Source of the DNA: QKMZ01 sp012965515 | Lineage (GTDB): Bacteria > Cyanobacteriota > Vampirovibrionia > Obscuribacterales > Obscuribacteraceae | DNA length: 64,000 bases | Assembly: GCA_937879965.1 (NCBI GenBank) | Contig: CALFMP010000048.1 | Span: 1-64,000 of the forward strand | Direction: 5' to 3' | Part shown: piece after piece, positions 43,104-52,140 of the stretch | Position numbering within the stretch: position 1 is the first letter of the stretch | Layout: every line of letters starts with the position of its first letter | Notes under the pieces: model-generated | Databases searched by the model: none | Told to the model about the DNA's origin: nothing | The model's input: the letters and a program-made list of their open reading frames with translations, nothing else | Made by a program: the position numbers and the translations under genes

Positions 43104-44495
43104 CTATTTAACCACACCCATACTCGTGTAAAGGAGAAATTGGTGAACGATTGTCAGATAGATAGTCATGGTGCAAACGTCAAGAATGCTGGTGATAAAG
43201 GGACCGCTGGCATGTGCCGGATCGATGCCCAGCTTTTGGAAAACCATGGGCATGAGCGTGCCGATCAGAACGCCGCAAGTCATTGTCACGAAAAGAGAGC
43301 AGCCGACAACAAAACCGAGCGTCGGATTGACGCTGTGAAACATCCAGCTCATAAGTGTCGTAGCCACTCCGCAGAGAATGCCGAGCAGCATTCCGACACG
43401 TGCTTCGTGAAAGACATGTTTGATGATCACACGCCAAGCTAGTTTTTCCATGCCTGTACCGCGCAGAGTGATACAAGTGCTCTGCGTCGCCACTGAGCCC
43501 GTAACGCCCGACAGAAGCGGCATGAAAGAAGCTGCTGCGACAGTCTCTTTGATCACGTCATCGAAGTGAGTGATTACAGAGACTGAACCGGCTTCGATTC
43601 CCAAAGTGATCAACAACCAGGGCAGTCGCGCACCGACTGCGCGGCGAACGCTCAAGCTCAGCTGTTCGCCCAGGTCTCCGGCTTCGCCGGTGATACCTGA
43701 CGCCTGGAATAAGTCTTCTGTGGACTCTTCCCACAATACGTCGATGACATCATCGGCGGTGATGATCCCTCTAAGCTTGCCGGACTCATCAACGACTGGC
43801 AGGGTCAATAAGTCGTATCGGCTGAGCTTTTCGGCAGCTTCTTCCTGGTCTGTGGTGGTTAAAACTTTGATGACGTTGTCGTCCATCAAACTCTCGACCA
43901 GCGCCTCCGGCGGCGCCATCAACAACTCTCTCAAAGTGACGCGGCCAGCCAGTTTTTCTTCTTCAGAAACGACATATACGTCATAAATGTCGTCTTCCAG
44001 CTCTGCGTATGTTTCTCGCAAATAAGAAATGGCCTGATCAGCGGTCAATTTGCCTTCCACCGCCAGATAGTCGGTGGACATGATCCCCCCTGCCGAATCC
44101 TCTTCGAAGCCCATCAACTCCTGGATGTCTTCTTTGGCTTCGGTGTCGGTCATCTGGTTGATGATCTGTTGAACCTTTTCTTTCGGCAATTCGGCAAGCA
44201 AGTCGGCCGCGTCGTCAGGACTCATTCTGGCGATGATTGGCACTACTCCAATGTCGCCGAGATCCTTAAGTAGATTTCCTTGTGTTTCCGGTTCCAACTC
44301 GGCCAAAACCGCCGACGCGTTGTCCAGGTCCAAAAGTCTGAAGCAGGACAGCCTGTGGCTGTTGTCCAGATCGGTCAGCCACTCGGCAATGTCGGCTGGA
44401 TGCTCCTCGTTGAGTAGCATCCTCAGCTTTTGGCGCTGCCCGTCATCGACGAGAGCGCTCAATTCTTCCGGCGCCAGACGCGCTTTCTCGCTCAT
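43104..44495 (-). CDS. mgtE: Magnesium transporter MgtE
   Basis: A 463-residue inner-membrane Mg2+ channel. The N-terminal superhelical domain (about 10-125, EHPADIAEWL and SPDDAADLLAELP) is followed by two CBS domains (about 130-255, GIMSTDYLAVEG and LPVVDESGKLRGIITADDVIDVL), which gate the channel by Mg2+. Five C-terminal membrane helices include the pore region GVTGSVATQSTCITLRG and end DPAHASGPFITSILDVCTM. The start is placed at the ATG 44495 (MSEKARLAPEE). The family alignment starts here, and an upstream start at 44567 would add 24 unrelated residues. Confidence 0.93.
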   Translation of the reverse strand: MSEKARLAPEELSALVDDGQRQKLRMLLNEEHPADIAEWLTDLDNSHRLSCFRLLDLDNASAVLAELEPETQGNLLKDLGDIGVVPIIARMSPDDAADLLAELPKEKVQQIINQMTDTEAKEDIQELMGFEEDSAGGIMSTDYLAVEGKLTADQAISYLRETYAELEDDIYDVYVVSEEEKLAGRVTLRELLMAPPEALVESLMDDNVIKVLTTTDQEEAAEKLSRYDLLTLPVVDESGKLRGIITADDVIDVLWEESTEDLFQASGITGEAGDLGEQLSLSVRRAVGARLPWLLITLGIEAGSVSVITHFDDVIKETVAAASFMPLLSGVTGSVATQSTCITLRGTGMEKLAWRVIIKHVFHEARVGMLLGILCGVATTLMSWMFHSVNPTLGFVVGCSLFVTMTCGVLIGTLMPMVFQKLGIDPAHASGPFITSILDVCTMTIYLTIVHQFLLYTSMGVVK

Positions 44496-44693
44496 GATCT
44501 TCCCATTGATTCTGGGTTTCTGGGTGAGACTTATCGAGTAACAAAACTCGCCGGATGCAATTTGCATCCAGCACTAACCCTATCAAGATGAGAGCTAAGG
44601 TTTAAGACAAGCCTTCTAAGCTGGCCGAAAGAATATTGCGTTCTCGGGCAGAAAGCGGCTTTTGACGCTATTTTTTCTCTGAGCTTTTGTTTA

Positions 44694-45659
44694 TCAATCT
44701 TCAAGATAGCCGGCCAACTTGGAAGACCAGGCAGGCTGTCTGAGCTTTCTGAAGGCTTTGTGCTCAATCTGGCGAACACGTTCGCGGGTGATATTGAAGA
44801 GGCGGCCGACTTCTTCAAGAGTCCGTTGTCTTCCGTCTTCCAGACCGTATCGCAAATGCATGATGTCGCGCTCGCGGGGCGTCAATTGGCTGAGCATGCG
44901 GTTTAAGTCCTGACGCATCAGCTCTTCTTCTGTTGTCATGTCCGGACGTGACGTGATGTTGTCTTCAATCAGATCGCCCAGATAAGTCTCTTCGTCCCTG
45001 TTGAGCGGCATTTCCATCGACACCGGTTCTCTGTCCGCCTGGATGATTTCCGTGATCTTATTTACGGACAATTCCATAGCGCTGGACAATTCCGATTCAG
45101 TCGGCTTGCGGCCCAATTCTTGGGAAAGTCGGGCGGAAGTCTTTTTCAACTTGTTGATCGACTCGACCATATGAACCGGCACTCTGATTGTTCTGGATTT
45201 ATCAGCCAGACCACGGCTAATGGCTTGTCTGATCCACCAGGTTGCATAAGTACTGAATTTGAAGCCTTTGGTGTGGTCGAATTTTTCGGCTGCTCTGATC
45301 AGACCGAGATTGCCTTCCTGAATTAGATCTTGGAAGGGTAGACCACGATTTACATATTTTTTGGCGATTGAAATTACAAGACGCAGGTTGGCTTGAATGA
45401 GCTTCTTCTTGGCGTCCAAGTCTCCGGAAGCAATACGTCTGGCCAGCTCGATTTCTTCGTCCGGCTTGATCATTTTTACACGACCGATTTCGCGAAGATA
45501 CAGTCTTACAGAGTCTTCAGTAAATCCATCCGGACCTGTAGGCTCCTTCTCTTCTGGCTCTTCTTCCTGAACTATGGCTGCCGGACCTTGCTGAGCTTCA
45601 TCCTCATCAAAGGCTTCTTGCCAATCGTCAGCTACTTCGTCGCGAACTTTAGACGCCAA
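44694..45659 (-). CDS. rpoD: Primary RNA polymerase sigma factor (RpoD/SigA)
   Basis: Group 1/2 sigma-70 with region 1.2 (DSVRLYLREIGRVKMI), region 2 (NLRLVISIAKKY, DLIQEGNLGLIRAAEKFD, FSTYATWWIRQAI), region 3, and region 4 with TPRERDIMHLRYGLEDG and the helix-turn-helix TLEEVGRLFNITRERVRQIEHKA. It lacks a long region 1.1, having only a short acidic N-terminal arm. The start is uncertain: a TTG at 45659 has GCAGGAG nine bases ahead and gives 321 residues; a TTG at 45776 would give 360. It precedes mgtE on the same strand by about 200 bases. Confidence 0.92.
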   Translation of the reverse strand: MASKVRDEVADDWQEAFDEDEAQQGPAAIVQEEEPEEKEPTGPDGFTEDSVRLYLREIGRVKMIKPDEEIELARRIASGDLDAKKKLIQANLRLVISIAKKYVNRGLPFQDLIQEGNLGLIRAAEKFDHTKGFKFSTYATWWIRQAISRGLADKSRTIRVPVHMVESINKLKKTSARLSQELGRKPTESELSSAMELSVNKITEIIQADREPVSMEMPLNRDEETYLGDLIEDNITSRPDMTTEEELMRQDLNRMLSQLTPRERDIMHLRYGLEDGRQRTLEEVGRLFNITRERVRQIEHKAFRKLRQPAWSSKLAGYLED

Positions 45660-46108
45660 TCTCGTAAACTCCTGCTGGTAAAAACTTGCGAGTGTTATCT
45701 CGGCAAACGCCACACACTGGATATTTACCCAATCATGTTGCAAATCTCGCGGTCTGCCTAATTCTTTAGCAGTCAAGAGGTAGATTAACTTTTGTAAATT
45801 TGGGCGAAGTCGGTGTTAGTTTCTGCTTTCTGGGAGACAAACGCATGAAAAGCGGTGAATTCTGCGGTGTTTCGCGTGATGGCCAGCCGTTTGAGCCGAT
45901 TTGCAGTTATATACAAATGTAATACGGTTGAGCGAGGTTGCGGATGCAGGCTGTTTTCGACGCTAATGCCCGGCTTCAAATCTTCTAAACGCAGAAATGT
46001 TTGGAAAGCATTGAGCCTTGCTCCCACTCCTATATAGTCGTGCTATATTCACTTTTCGCCCATTCTTTCAAAGTGGGCAGTTATGCCTGGAAAGGCCGGA
46101 GAAACATC
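45660..46108. other. Divergent intergenic region, rpoD / trpS
   Basis: Roughly 450 bases (or 330 if rpoD starts at 45776) hold the promoters of both sides. On the plus side an extended -10 lies at 46041-46049. Two open frames here (about 60 and 80 codons) have no recognisable content and are not called. No tRNA was recognised. Confidence 0.4.
46041..46049 (+). promoter_or_regulatory. Extended -10 promoter ahead of the 37-aa gene and trpS
   Basis: TGCTATATT matches the extended -10 form TGnTATAAT with one mismatch. Transcription would start near 46056, about 50 bases before the small gene. Confidence 0.45.
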
Positions 46109-46222
46109 ATGACCAAGAAATACAACGCTCGCGAAAAGAAGCAACGCCGTTTGGCGAAAGAGCGCCGTAAAAAAGAACGCATCAAAGAAGTAATCGCCAA
46201 GGCCGCCGAAAGGAAGAGCTAG
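46109..46222 (+). CDS. 37-residue highly basic peptide
   Basis: A short gene with good translation signals: CGGAG seven bases before the ATG, ending one base before the trpS start codon. The peptide is almost entirely Lys, Arg, Glu and Ala (for example REKKQRRLAKERRKKERIKE) and should form one charged helix. It resembles nucleic-acid- or ribosome-binding tails, and no named family is recognised. Position and spacing suggest translational coupling with trpS. It could be a ribosome-associated peptide or a leader ORF. Confidence 0.6.
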   Translation: MTKKYNAREKKQRRLAKERRKKERIKEVIAKAAERKS

Positions 46223-46223
46223 A

Positions 46224-47285
46224 TTGGCTGCTACCAAGCGCATAATGTCCGGCATGCGTCCCACTGGACGCCTGCACCTCGGACACTACTTTGGGGCGCT
46301 ACTAAATTGGGTCGATTTTCAGAGTCGCTATGAGTCGTACTATTCAGTCGTCGACTGGCACGCTCTAACTACCAAATATCAAGATAGCGCCTCGGTTCCT
46401 GCCAATGTCTTCGAGATTACTCTCGACTGGCTGGCTGTCGGCATTGACCCGGAGCAGGCGACTATCTACGTGCAATCTGCCATTCCGGAGATTGCTGAGA
46501 TTCATTTACTGCTTTCTATGATCACTCCGCACAATTGGGTGGAGCGTGAGCCGACTCTCAAAGACATGGTCAGAATGCTGGCTCAAGACGAATCGGAAGC
46601 TCGTGAAAAGGCGACTTATGGTCTGCTGGGTTATCCGGTTTTGATGTCGGCAGATATTCTCACGTTCAAGGGAGAACTTGTGCCCGTCGGCAAAGACCAG
46701 GAATCACACCTGGAATTTGCTCGCGATGTAGCGCGCCGATTCAATAATACTTACGGCGCTGATTTCTTCCCCGAGCCCAAGCCTGAATTTACTGTCACAC
46801 CGCTGCTCAAGGGCATGGACGGCATGAAGATGGGCAAGTCATACGGCAACGACATCAAAATTGCTGATACCGCCGATGAAACCATCAAGCGAGTGCGCAC
46901 TATGGTCACCGACCGCACACGTATCGCAAAAGCCGACCCAGGGCACACTGATTTGTGCGAAGTACCATGGCCCTGGTACAAAGCTCTAGCCGACGAACAG
47001 CTTCGCGCCACGGTTAAAGACGAGTGCGAGAACGCCAAGATCGGTTGCGTCGATTGTAAAAAACGCCTCGGCGGCCTGATCAATGACCGCTTTGCTGAAT
47101 TCAGAGAGAAGCGCTCGCGACTGGCAAACGATCCGGAAAGAGTATTCAAAATTATCGATTACGGCAATATCAAAGCTCGCAAAGTTGCATCTCAAACTCT
47201 TTCTCAAATGAGAGAAGTAATGGGGATGATCGACTGGAATGATAGCCAAAAGACCTGGTCCAAACTGATGGGTACCAAAGTCTAG
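46224..47285 (+). CDS. trpS: Tryptophanyl-tRNA synthetase
   Basis: A class Ic synthetase charging tRNA-Trp. It has 353 residues from a TTG start that follows AGGAAGAG at 46211. The HIGH motif is in PTGRLHLGHYFG, and the KMSKS equivalent is GMKMGKSYGN. A Cys-rich insertion near residue 270 (CENAKIGCVDCKK) is seen in the TrpRS II-like group. The alternative ATG at 46245 would cut seven residues before the fold begins. It is probably co-transcribed with the small basic gene upstream. Confidence 0.94.
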   Translation: MAATKRIMSGMRPTGRLHLGHYFGALLNWVDFQSRYESYYSVVDWHALTTKYQDSASVPANVFEITLDWLAVGIDPEQATIYVQSAIPEIAEIHLLLSMITPHNWVEREPTLKDMVRMLAQDESEAREKATYGLLGYPVLMSADILTFKGELVPVGKDQESHLEFARDVARRFNNTYGADFFPEPKPEFTVTPLLKGMDGMKMGKSYGNDIKIADTADETIKRVRTMVTDRTRIAKADPGHTDLCEVPWPWYKALADEQLRATVKDECENAKIGCVDCKKRLGGLINDRFAEFREKRSRLANDPERVFKIIDYGNIKARKVASQTLSQMREVMGMIDWNDSQKTWSKLMGTKV

Positions 47286-47328
47286 CTCCAGGTAGATAGG
47301 TCAAACGGATTCACCGGATTCAAATTTG

Positions 47329-48867
47329 ATGAGTCTTTTGAAAGACAGGATGCCAGTGTTCGGAGGCTCGACAAATAACTTGTCGCAAACACCGACGATT
47401 TGGAAAAAACTGTACGGCAATCTTTCTCTCTGGCAGGGATACTTGCTTGTCCTTTTTTCCGCTTGGATGCCGATTTCAATAAGTGCCGTCTGGATAGGAA
47501 TAATTGTCGGCGCTGTTTTTTGGATTGCGACAAGTGCACTTGCGCTAAAGCAGGTCCTCGATGAGATGCCTGAAGATGGCAGTGTAAAAACATTCACTTA
47601 TGTGCGTGGGAAACTGCCGGCGATTATCGGATGTGATGGAGCGCCGCTACTGGTGCCGCTCGGCATCTTCACTCTCGTGATAATGTTTGGCGCATTCTGT
47701 GTTCCGCTTTTGGATGGCAAAACGATGGCGGACGGTTTGCGGGTGGCAACAAGAACGCTAGTTTCACTGAAAGCACTGGTTGTTTATCCGTGGGTGTATC
47801 AAGTTTTGCGTCGATCGCCTGGTGCAAAAACACCAGCTATCTGCGCGCTCTTATCGGTTGGTTCTCTATCTTGTTTGTACTCACCCCTCGAGCCGAGCAT
47901 AAAAGAATATTTGAGAAACATCACCGATCACCCGCCGCAGGAGCCGACCTTGCTCATCTTCTACCAGATGACCGACGGCTTCATCAGGTGGGTAACCGGA
48001 TCGAGAACTGACTATTTGCAAGGCACTGGTTTCTTAGAACAACCAATGGCATTTGCCGGCCAAATGCAAACGGTGATGATGGTGGCGCTTGCTCTCTTGC
48101 TTTGCCAAGGGTACAAGTGGTTGCCAGGTGTCTTTGGCAAGCGTTCAACCGCAATCTTGGTTGCCTGCTGCATCTCGATTGGAATTATTTTTGGTGCCGA
48201 GCGAAGCGCCTGGTTGGGTGTAATCTTCGGCGTGCTGGTTGTTTGCGCCAGTGTCTCCAGAAAAGCAGTGCTCGCCTCGCTTGCCAGTCTCACGGTAGTC
48301 GCTGGTTTGTCCTATCTGTTCGTACCGATTGTGAAAGATAGAGTCGATGTTCTTTTCAAACAACCTGAAAGCAAAACAGCGATTTTCAAGGAAAGCGAAT
48401 CAGGACCTTTTAAGGATCCCAGTGTTATTGCCCGTTTTCACATCTGGGAAGCGACGCTGGAGAAGTTCAAGCAGCAGCCGATTTTTGGCAGCTCTCTCAT
48501 CCGTTTCGGCGTCATTCATGCGAAATCCGCTATGCCCGATAAAGGGTATTTCGATCACGCTCACAGTAATTACCTGCACATGCTGGCTGCAACAGGCGTA
48601 GTTGGATTTACCGCCTACATGTATTTGCTGTTTGCGATTTTCTCGACCACCGCGAAACTATCTAAGTCCGTTTTAGTCGAAGGACTTTCAGAAGATGATG
48701 TGAAAAGATTGAAATTCGAACGCGCGATGGCAATAGGACTTCTGGCTGCCAGTGCGTCTTTAGCTGTGTCCGGGCTGTTCGAGTTTAATTTCGGAACAGG
48801 GCACGTCCGCCTGACTTACTTTTACTGGCTCGCCTTCTTGAGCTTGAACAATTCCAGAAAGCCTTAG
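47329..48867 (+). CDS. O-antigen ligase/polymerase-like membrane protein (Wzy_C)
   Basis: A 512-residue polytopic inner-membrane protein of the O-antigen ligase (WaaL)/Wzy superfamily, which transfers or polymerises undecaprenol-linked glycans outside the membrane. About ten to twelve hydrophobic helices are visible. The Wzy_C-type motif is DHAHSNYLHMLAATGVVGF, preceded by a long periplasmic loop (about 320-400). A conserved FGAERSAWLG helix matches the signature Arg region of the family. No other glycan gene lies beside it, so the substrate is unknown; it could serve exopolysaccharide or lipid glycosylation. Its stop overlaps the convergent small gene by four bases. Confidence 0.8.
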   Translation: MSLLKDRMPVFGGSTNNLSQTPTIWKKLYGNLSLWQGYLLVLFSAWMPISISAVWIGIIVGAVFWIATSALALKQVLDEMPEDGSVKTFTYVRGKLPAIIGCDGAPLLVPLGIFTLVIMFGAFCVPLLDGKTMADGLRVATRTLVSLKALVVYPWVYQVLRRSPGAKTPAICALLSVGSLSCLYSPLEPSIKEYLRNITDHPPQEPTLLIFYQMTDGFIRWVTGSRTDYLQGTGFLEQPMAFAGQMQTVMMVALALLLCQGYKWLPGVFGKRSTAILVACCISIGIIFGAERSAWLGVIFGVLVVCASVSRKAVLASLASLTVVAGLSYLFVPIVKDRVDVLFKQPESKTAIFKESESGPFKDPSVIARFHIWEATLEKFKQQPIFGSSLIRFGVIHAKSAMPDKGYFDHAHSNYLHMLAATGVVGFTAYMYLLFAIFSTTAKLSKSVLVEGLSEDDVKRLKFERAMAIGLLAASASLAVSGLFEFNFGTGHVRLTYFYWLAFLSLNNSRKP

Positions 48868-49121
48868 TCGATTTGCAGCCAAGAAAAGCTTGGTGCGCCC
48901 ATCATGTACGAGCCGTCTTTCATCGAGACCATGGTGAAGCCAGGATTGCGCTTTACTTTGACACCGTTGGCATACTCGACAAAAACGATTTCGCCTTCTG
49001 CGTCGGTATTGATCGATGTTCCGTCCGGCATTTTTTGTTCGCTGGCTATGCCTGTTTCCGGGCGAAGCTGTTTGTACTTTGGAGCAGCGAAGGTGGTAAA
49101 GGAGGCGACAGAATTTTGCAT
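48864..49121 (-). CDS. Small hypothetical protein
   Basis: An 85-residue protein of unknown function; start at the ATG 49121 (an in-frame start at 49130 adds three residues). Its second half reads like short beta strands with Gly turns (MPDGTSINTDAEGEIVFVEY and VKVKRNPGFTMVSMKDGSYM), a pattern seen in repeat-type secreted or structural proteins. No signal peptide is visible. It overlaps the O-antigen ligase-like gene by four bases at the 3' end. Confidence 0.5.
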   Translation of the reverse strand: MQNSVASFTTFAAPKYKQLRPETGIASEQKMPDGTSINTDAEGEIVFVEYANGVKVKRNPGFTMVSMKDGSYMMGAPSFSWLQID

Positions 49122-49320
49122 GCGCAACACCGAAATCCTATGTGCGAAAGGAGAGAAACTTTGAATTGTTGAAGGCGGTCGGGATACTTTTAGATTAGGG
49201 ATGATTTGTGACAGTACTATTACAAAATCGACTCCAAAATGAATTTTCTCGATTTTCTTGCAAAAAGTTTTGAAACCGGGCGAATAGCTTCTCGATTTTC
49301 AAAGATTGCCGCCCCTGCCC

Positions 49321-50730
49321 TTAGATTGCCGTTTTCAGCCAGGCTTTCGACTGATATCTCCAGGCGGTCAGAATGCCCATCACTGCGACCGACAGGGTCA
49401 TAGACAACCAGGCGCCGTCCGGACCCATATTCATGTTGATAGCGAAGAAGTAAGCGACGGGCAAGCGAATCACCCAATTCGCTATATAGGAAATGATCAT
49501 CGGAGTCTTCGTATCGCCGGCACCCTGAAGGGCTGAACTCAGCACCATAGCCAGAGCCAGGAAAGGCCCTCCGTATGCGTTGTAGCGAATGTACGACGCC
49601 GTGATTGCCGAAGTTGTGTGATCGCGCGTCATGATGTCCGATAGCGGCTCTGAAAATATGATCAAAAGCGCACAGCTGGTCAGCATCATGCCCAATCCAA
49701 TGAATGTGACATGCCAACCGGCCTTGAATGCTCTTTCCTCTTGCTTGGCTCCCAAGTTCTGTCCGACGATGGAAGCGACTGCCAGACTAAGGGCCATAAG
49801 TGGCATGAAAACTAGCCCTTCTACTCGTATGCCGATTGTCCAGGCTGCCAATGCTTCTGTCGGTTTTTCCAGACAGCGCAGGATGAAGAAGATGACAAAA
49901 GTGGACAGACCCCAGCCTAAACGCTGTAATGCGGCGGGTATGCCGATTTTTACGATTTTGCTGATCACCGGACCAATAAAGGTGAACATGTACGCGGTGC
50001 AGCCTTTTAGTGGTGAACGCAAGAGAAAGCAGATCGCTACGCAGGCGCCGACGCTGGTTCCAATTACTCCTGACCAGGCTATGCCTGCTACTCCCATGCC
50101 GGCGACCGGCCAGTTGTGTAAGACGGTGAGATAGTCTCCTGCTATGTTCACTGTCGTGCAAACAAGCATGATGATCAGAGTTGTACGTGAATCACCGATG
50201 GCGCGAAAAGCGGAATTGATGATGTTCAGAAGACTGAAAGGAATCAAGTAGAGACAATATATAGATAGATAGTGGGCGCCGATGTCGGCAACCTCGGCAG
50301 AGCGGCTGAATAAGCCAACTATCTTGTGAGCACCCAGTTTTGCCATGATAAGCAGTGCCAATCCGGTGAGGACGGCAAACAAAATGGATTGACCTGTGGC
50401 ACGAGCTGCTTCTTCTTGGTCTTCGGCTCCGGTAGCGCGGGAAACCAGTGCCTGTGTGCCTACACCGGTAGACATGATAAAGATCATGAGGATGAACAGA
50501 ACTTGCTCGGATACACCAACAGCCGCTTGGGATGCGCTTCCCAGGTAACCGGCTACGTGCATGTCTGCTAAGCCGACTAAAGAAGTGGATACTGTAGTCA
50601 CCATCAATGGCCAGGACATCGACCAGATCGCCTTCATCAGGCTGCCTGTTGCGAGATTTGCCGTCAGAGTGCTCTTTTCTTCGGGCTTCCTTTCCTTTTC
50701 TTGCCGCTCCTCATCGTCTAAAGCGGTCAT
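49321..50730 (-). CDS. MATE-family efflux transporter
   Basis: A 469-residue inner-membrane cation/drug antiporter of the MATE (DinF/NorM) family. Twelve membrane helices form two similar halves, with typical loops SWPLMVTTVSTSLVGLADMHVAGYLG and GVGTQALVSRATGAED. The second half opens KIGIPAALQRLGWG and has NLGAKQEERAFKAG. It has a short charged N-terminal tail. The substrate cannot be predicted; multidrug or secondary-metabolite export is usual. It diverges from the gene at 50811. Confidence 0.92.
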   Translation of the reverse strand: MTALDDEERQEKERKPEEKSTLTANLATGSLMKAIWSMSWPLMVTTVSTSLVGLADMHVAGYLGSASQAAVGVSEQVLFILMIFIMSTGVGTQALVSRATGAEDQEEAARATGQSILFAVLTGLALLIMAKLGAHKIVGLFSRSAEVADIGAHYLSIYCLYLIPFSLLNIINSAFRAIGDSRTTLIIMLVCTTVNIAGDYLTVLHNWPVAGMGVAGIAWSGVIGTSVGACVAICFLLRSPLKGCTAYMFTFIGPVISKIVKIGIPAALQRLGWGLSTFVIFFILRCLEKPTEALAAWTIGIRVEGLVFMPLMALSLAVASIVGQNLGAKQEERAFKAGWHVTFIGLGMMLTSCALLIIFSEPLSDIMTRDHTTSAITASYIRYNAYGGPFLALAMVLSSALQGAGDTKTPMIISYIANWVIRLPVAYFFAINMNMGPDGAWLSMTLSVAVMGILTAWRYQSKAWLKTAI

Positions 50731-50810
50731 GGGAATTCCTCGACGCCAAAATGGTTACCTGCTATATTCTTCCAGATTCATGACGGCAAGTGGCTGAGGA
50801 GATAAGGCTT

Positions 50811-51422
50811 ATGAAATTACGCAGCAGCGTATACGGTTGGAAATCCGTCTGGATGGAGTTTGCCGATGAGCATCAAGGCTCATTCGACGATGGACAGAAA
50901 GTGTTTGTAATGCGTGTTCCTGTACAGGGCAAGCCTTGGAACATTACATTTCACATGCAGCAAAAGGGCGTTGGCGGTGCTGTAACCGACAGCAGCGCGG
51001 CGTTTCTTCCGTTCAAAGCCAAAGGTCCATTTAGCTTCGATCTCCACAACCGCAGTCTGGTAGGCGATGCAAGTAAGATTTTCGGCGCCCAGGACATTCA
51101 AATCGGCGAAGATGAATTCGACCGCGAATACATAATAAAAGGATCGGACGAAAATGCCGTAAAACGAATTTTCGGCAGTCAACGCATTCAAGAGCTGATT
51201 AAATTGCAGCCGCACATCAAGCTCTACATTCAAGATGAGCCGAAGGAGCTTGCCGAGCATGGCACTGTGCCTCCTGGCATCCATGTCCTTGCTTTCAAAG
51301 ACAAAGCTGCAATCAATAGCTACGAACGTCTGACACTCGTACATGACTTGATGCTGGCCACGCTCGATGAAATGATGACCAACGACCTTGCTTCACCGCA
51401 GGATCCGAATTTCGATATCTAG
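50811..51422 (+). CDS. Hypothetical protein
   Basis: A 203-residue soluble protein that I do not recognise with confidence. The start is the ATG at 50811, preceded by GAGGAGATAAGG. The middle (DIQIGEDEFDREYIIKGSDE, then VKRIFGSQRIQELI) resembles the core of DUF3137-type proteins, but the match is only by pattern. No membrane segment or signal peptide is seen. The gene is alone between the MATE gene and a regulatory-looking region. Confidence 0.6.
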   Translation: MKLRSSVYGWKSVWMEFADEHQGSFDDGQKVFVMRVPVQGKPWNITFHMQQKGVGGAVTDSSAAFLPFKAKGPFSFDLHNRSLVGDASKIFGAQDIQIGEDEFDREYIIKGSDENAVKRIFGSQRIQELIKLQPHIKLYIQDEPKELAEHGTVPPGIHVLAFKDKAAINSYERLTLVHDLMLATLDEMMTNDLASPQDPNFDI

Positions 51423-51447
51423 ACGAGCGAACTTGTATGTTCTTTTG

Positions 51448-51490
51448 ACATCACCTGGAAAGGTGATGTTGCCTTGATTTCACGTGAAAT
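51448..51490. promoter_or_regulatory. Hairpin plus 14-base palindrome after the gene at 50811
   Basis: ACATCACCT/AGGTGATGT pair perfectly around loop GGAA (51448-51469). Eight bases on lies the palindrome ATTTCACGTGAAAT (51477-51490). The hairpin may end the upstream transcript, though no T-run follows; the palindrome could be an operator for the gene at 51700. The rest of 51423-51699 shows nothing else recognisable. Confidence 0.4.
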
Positions 51491-51699
51491 ATGATCATTT
51501 TCACAAGATTCTCACAAGCAATGGGAAGAATGAAACTAGAGCGGATTTCGCTTAAGGATCTGGAGGCCTACCCAGAACCGAGAAATTTGCACCACTTCGT
51601 TTAAGAGGGCGAACCTTTTTAAGTTCAGGCCTAAAATCAGGTTCGAAGCGAGTGGACAAAATCGGAAGCTGGGGGAAACATCGCAGGGAGCTTTGACTT

Positions 51700-52047
51700 A
51701 TGACCGAAATTGATGACAATGACACATCCGACTCGGTCCGTCTTGCCGAGCTTTTGACAGAAGCTGGTTACATAAGCCAGAAGGATATCGATGAAGCGAT
51801 GCAGATCGGAAAGGAAACCGGTATGCGTGTTGGGCGCGTGCTTATCGTTTCTGGTTGGCTTTCGGAAAATCAACTGGTGGCCGCAGTAAAGGCACAGACC
51901 CTCGTTAACAACGGAAAAATCAGCCGCGGAGCCGCAGTGAGAGCCCTGAAGATTGCAGACGAGAAAGAGCTTTCGTTTGACAGTGCTCTGCAAAAGATGA
52001 CTGCAACCAGACTGCAAGCTCTGGTCAAGGTGGATACTCGCTCGTAA
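51700..52047 (+). CDS. Stand-alone MshEN-like domain protein
   Basis: A 115-residue protein made of one MshEN/type II secretion E N-domain-like unit: LAELLTEAGYISQKDIDEAM, then VGRVLIVSGWLSENQLVAAVKAQ, plus a third helical hairpin. In pilus and secretion ATPases this domain binds c-di-GMP or the platform protein. Here there is no ATPase attached, so it may act as an adaptor or receiver. The ATG has GGGAG about nine bases ahead, and a strong terminator follows. The same pattern occurs inside the DUF4388 protein at 30.7 kb. Confidence 0.7.
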   Translation: MTEIDDNDTSDSVRLAELLTEAGYISQKDIDEAMQIGKETGMRVGRVLIVSGWLSENQLVAAVKAQTLVNNGKISRGAAVRALKIADEKELSFDSALQKMTATRLQALVKVDTRS

Positions 52048-52087
52048 TTCGCAAATACAATTCCATCAGATTTTCGGCGATCAAAGG

Positions 52088-52121
52088 CGCTTCGTGAGGC
52101 TTGAATTCACGAAGCGTTTTT
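52088..52121 (+). terminator. Intrinsic terminator after the MshEN-like gene
   Basis: Perfect ten-base stem CGCTTCGTGA/TCACGAAGCG with a nine-base loop, followed by TTTTTCTTT. Confidence 0.93.
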
Positions 52122-52140
52122 CTTTCTCGCTAATCTTTTG

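Noticed and set aside
45785..46037. Two overlapping small frames between rpoD and trpS
   Set aside because: No ribosome site, no family resemblance, and they overlap expected promoters.
51640..51660. tRNA T-loop-like GGTTCGAAGC
   Set aside because: No acceptor stem or anticodon arm can be placed around it.
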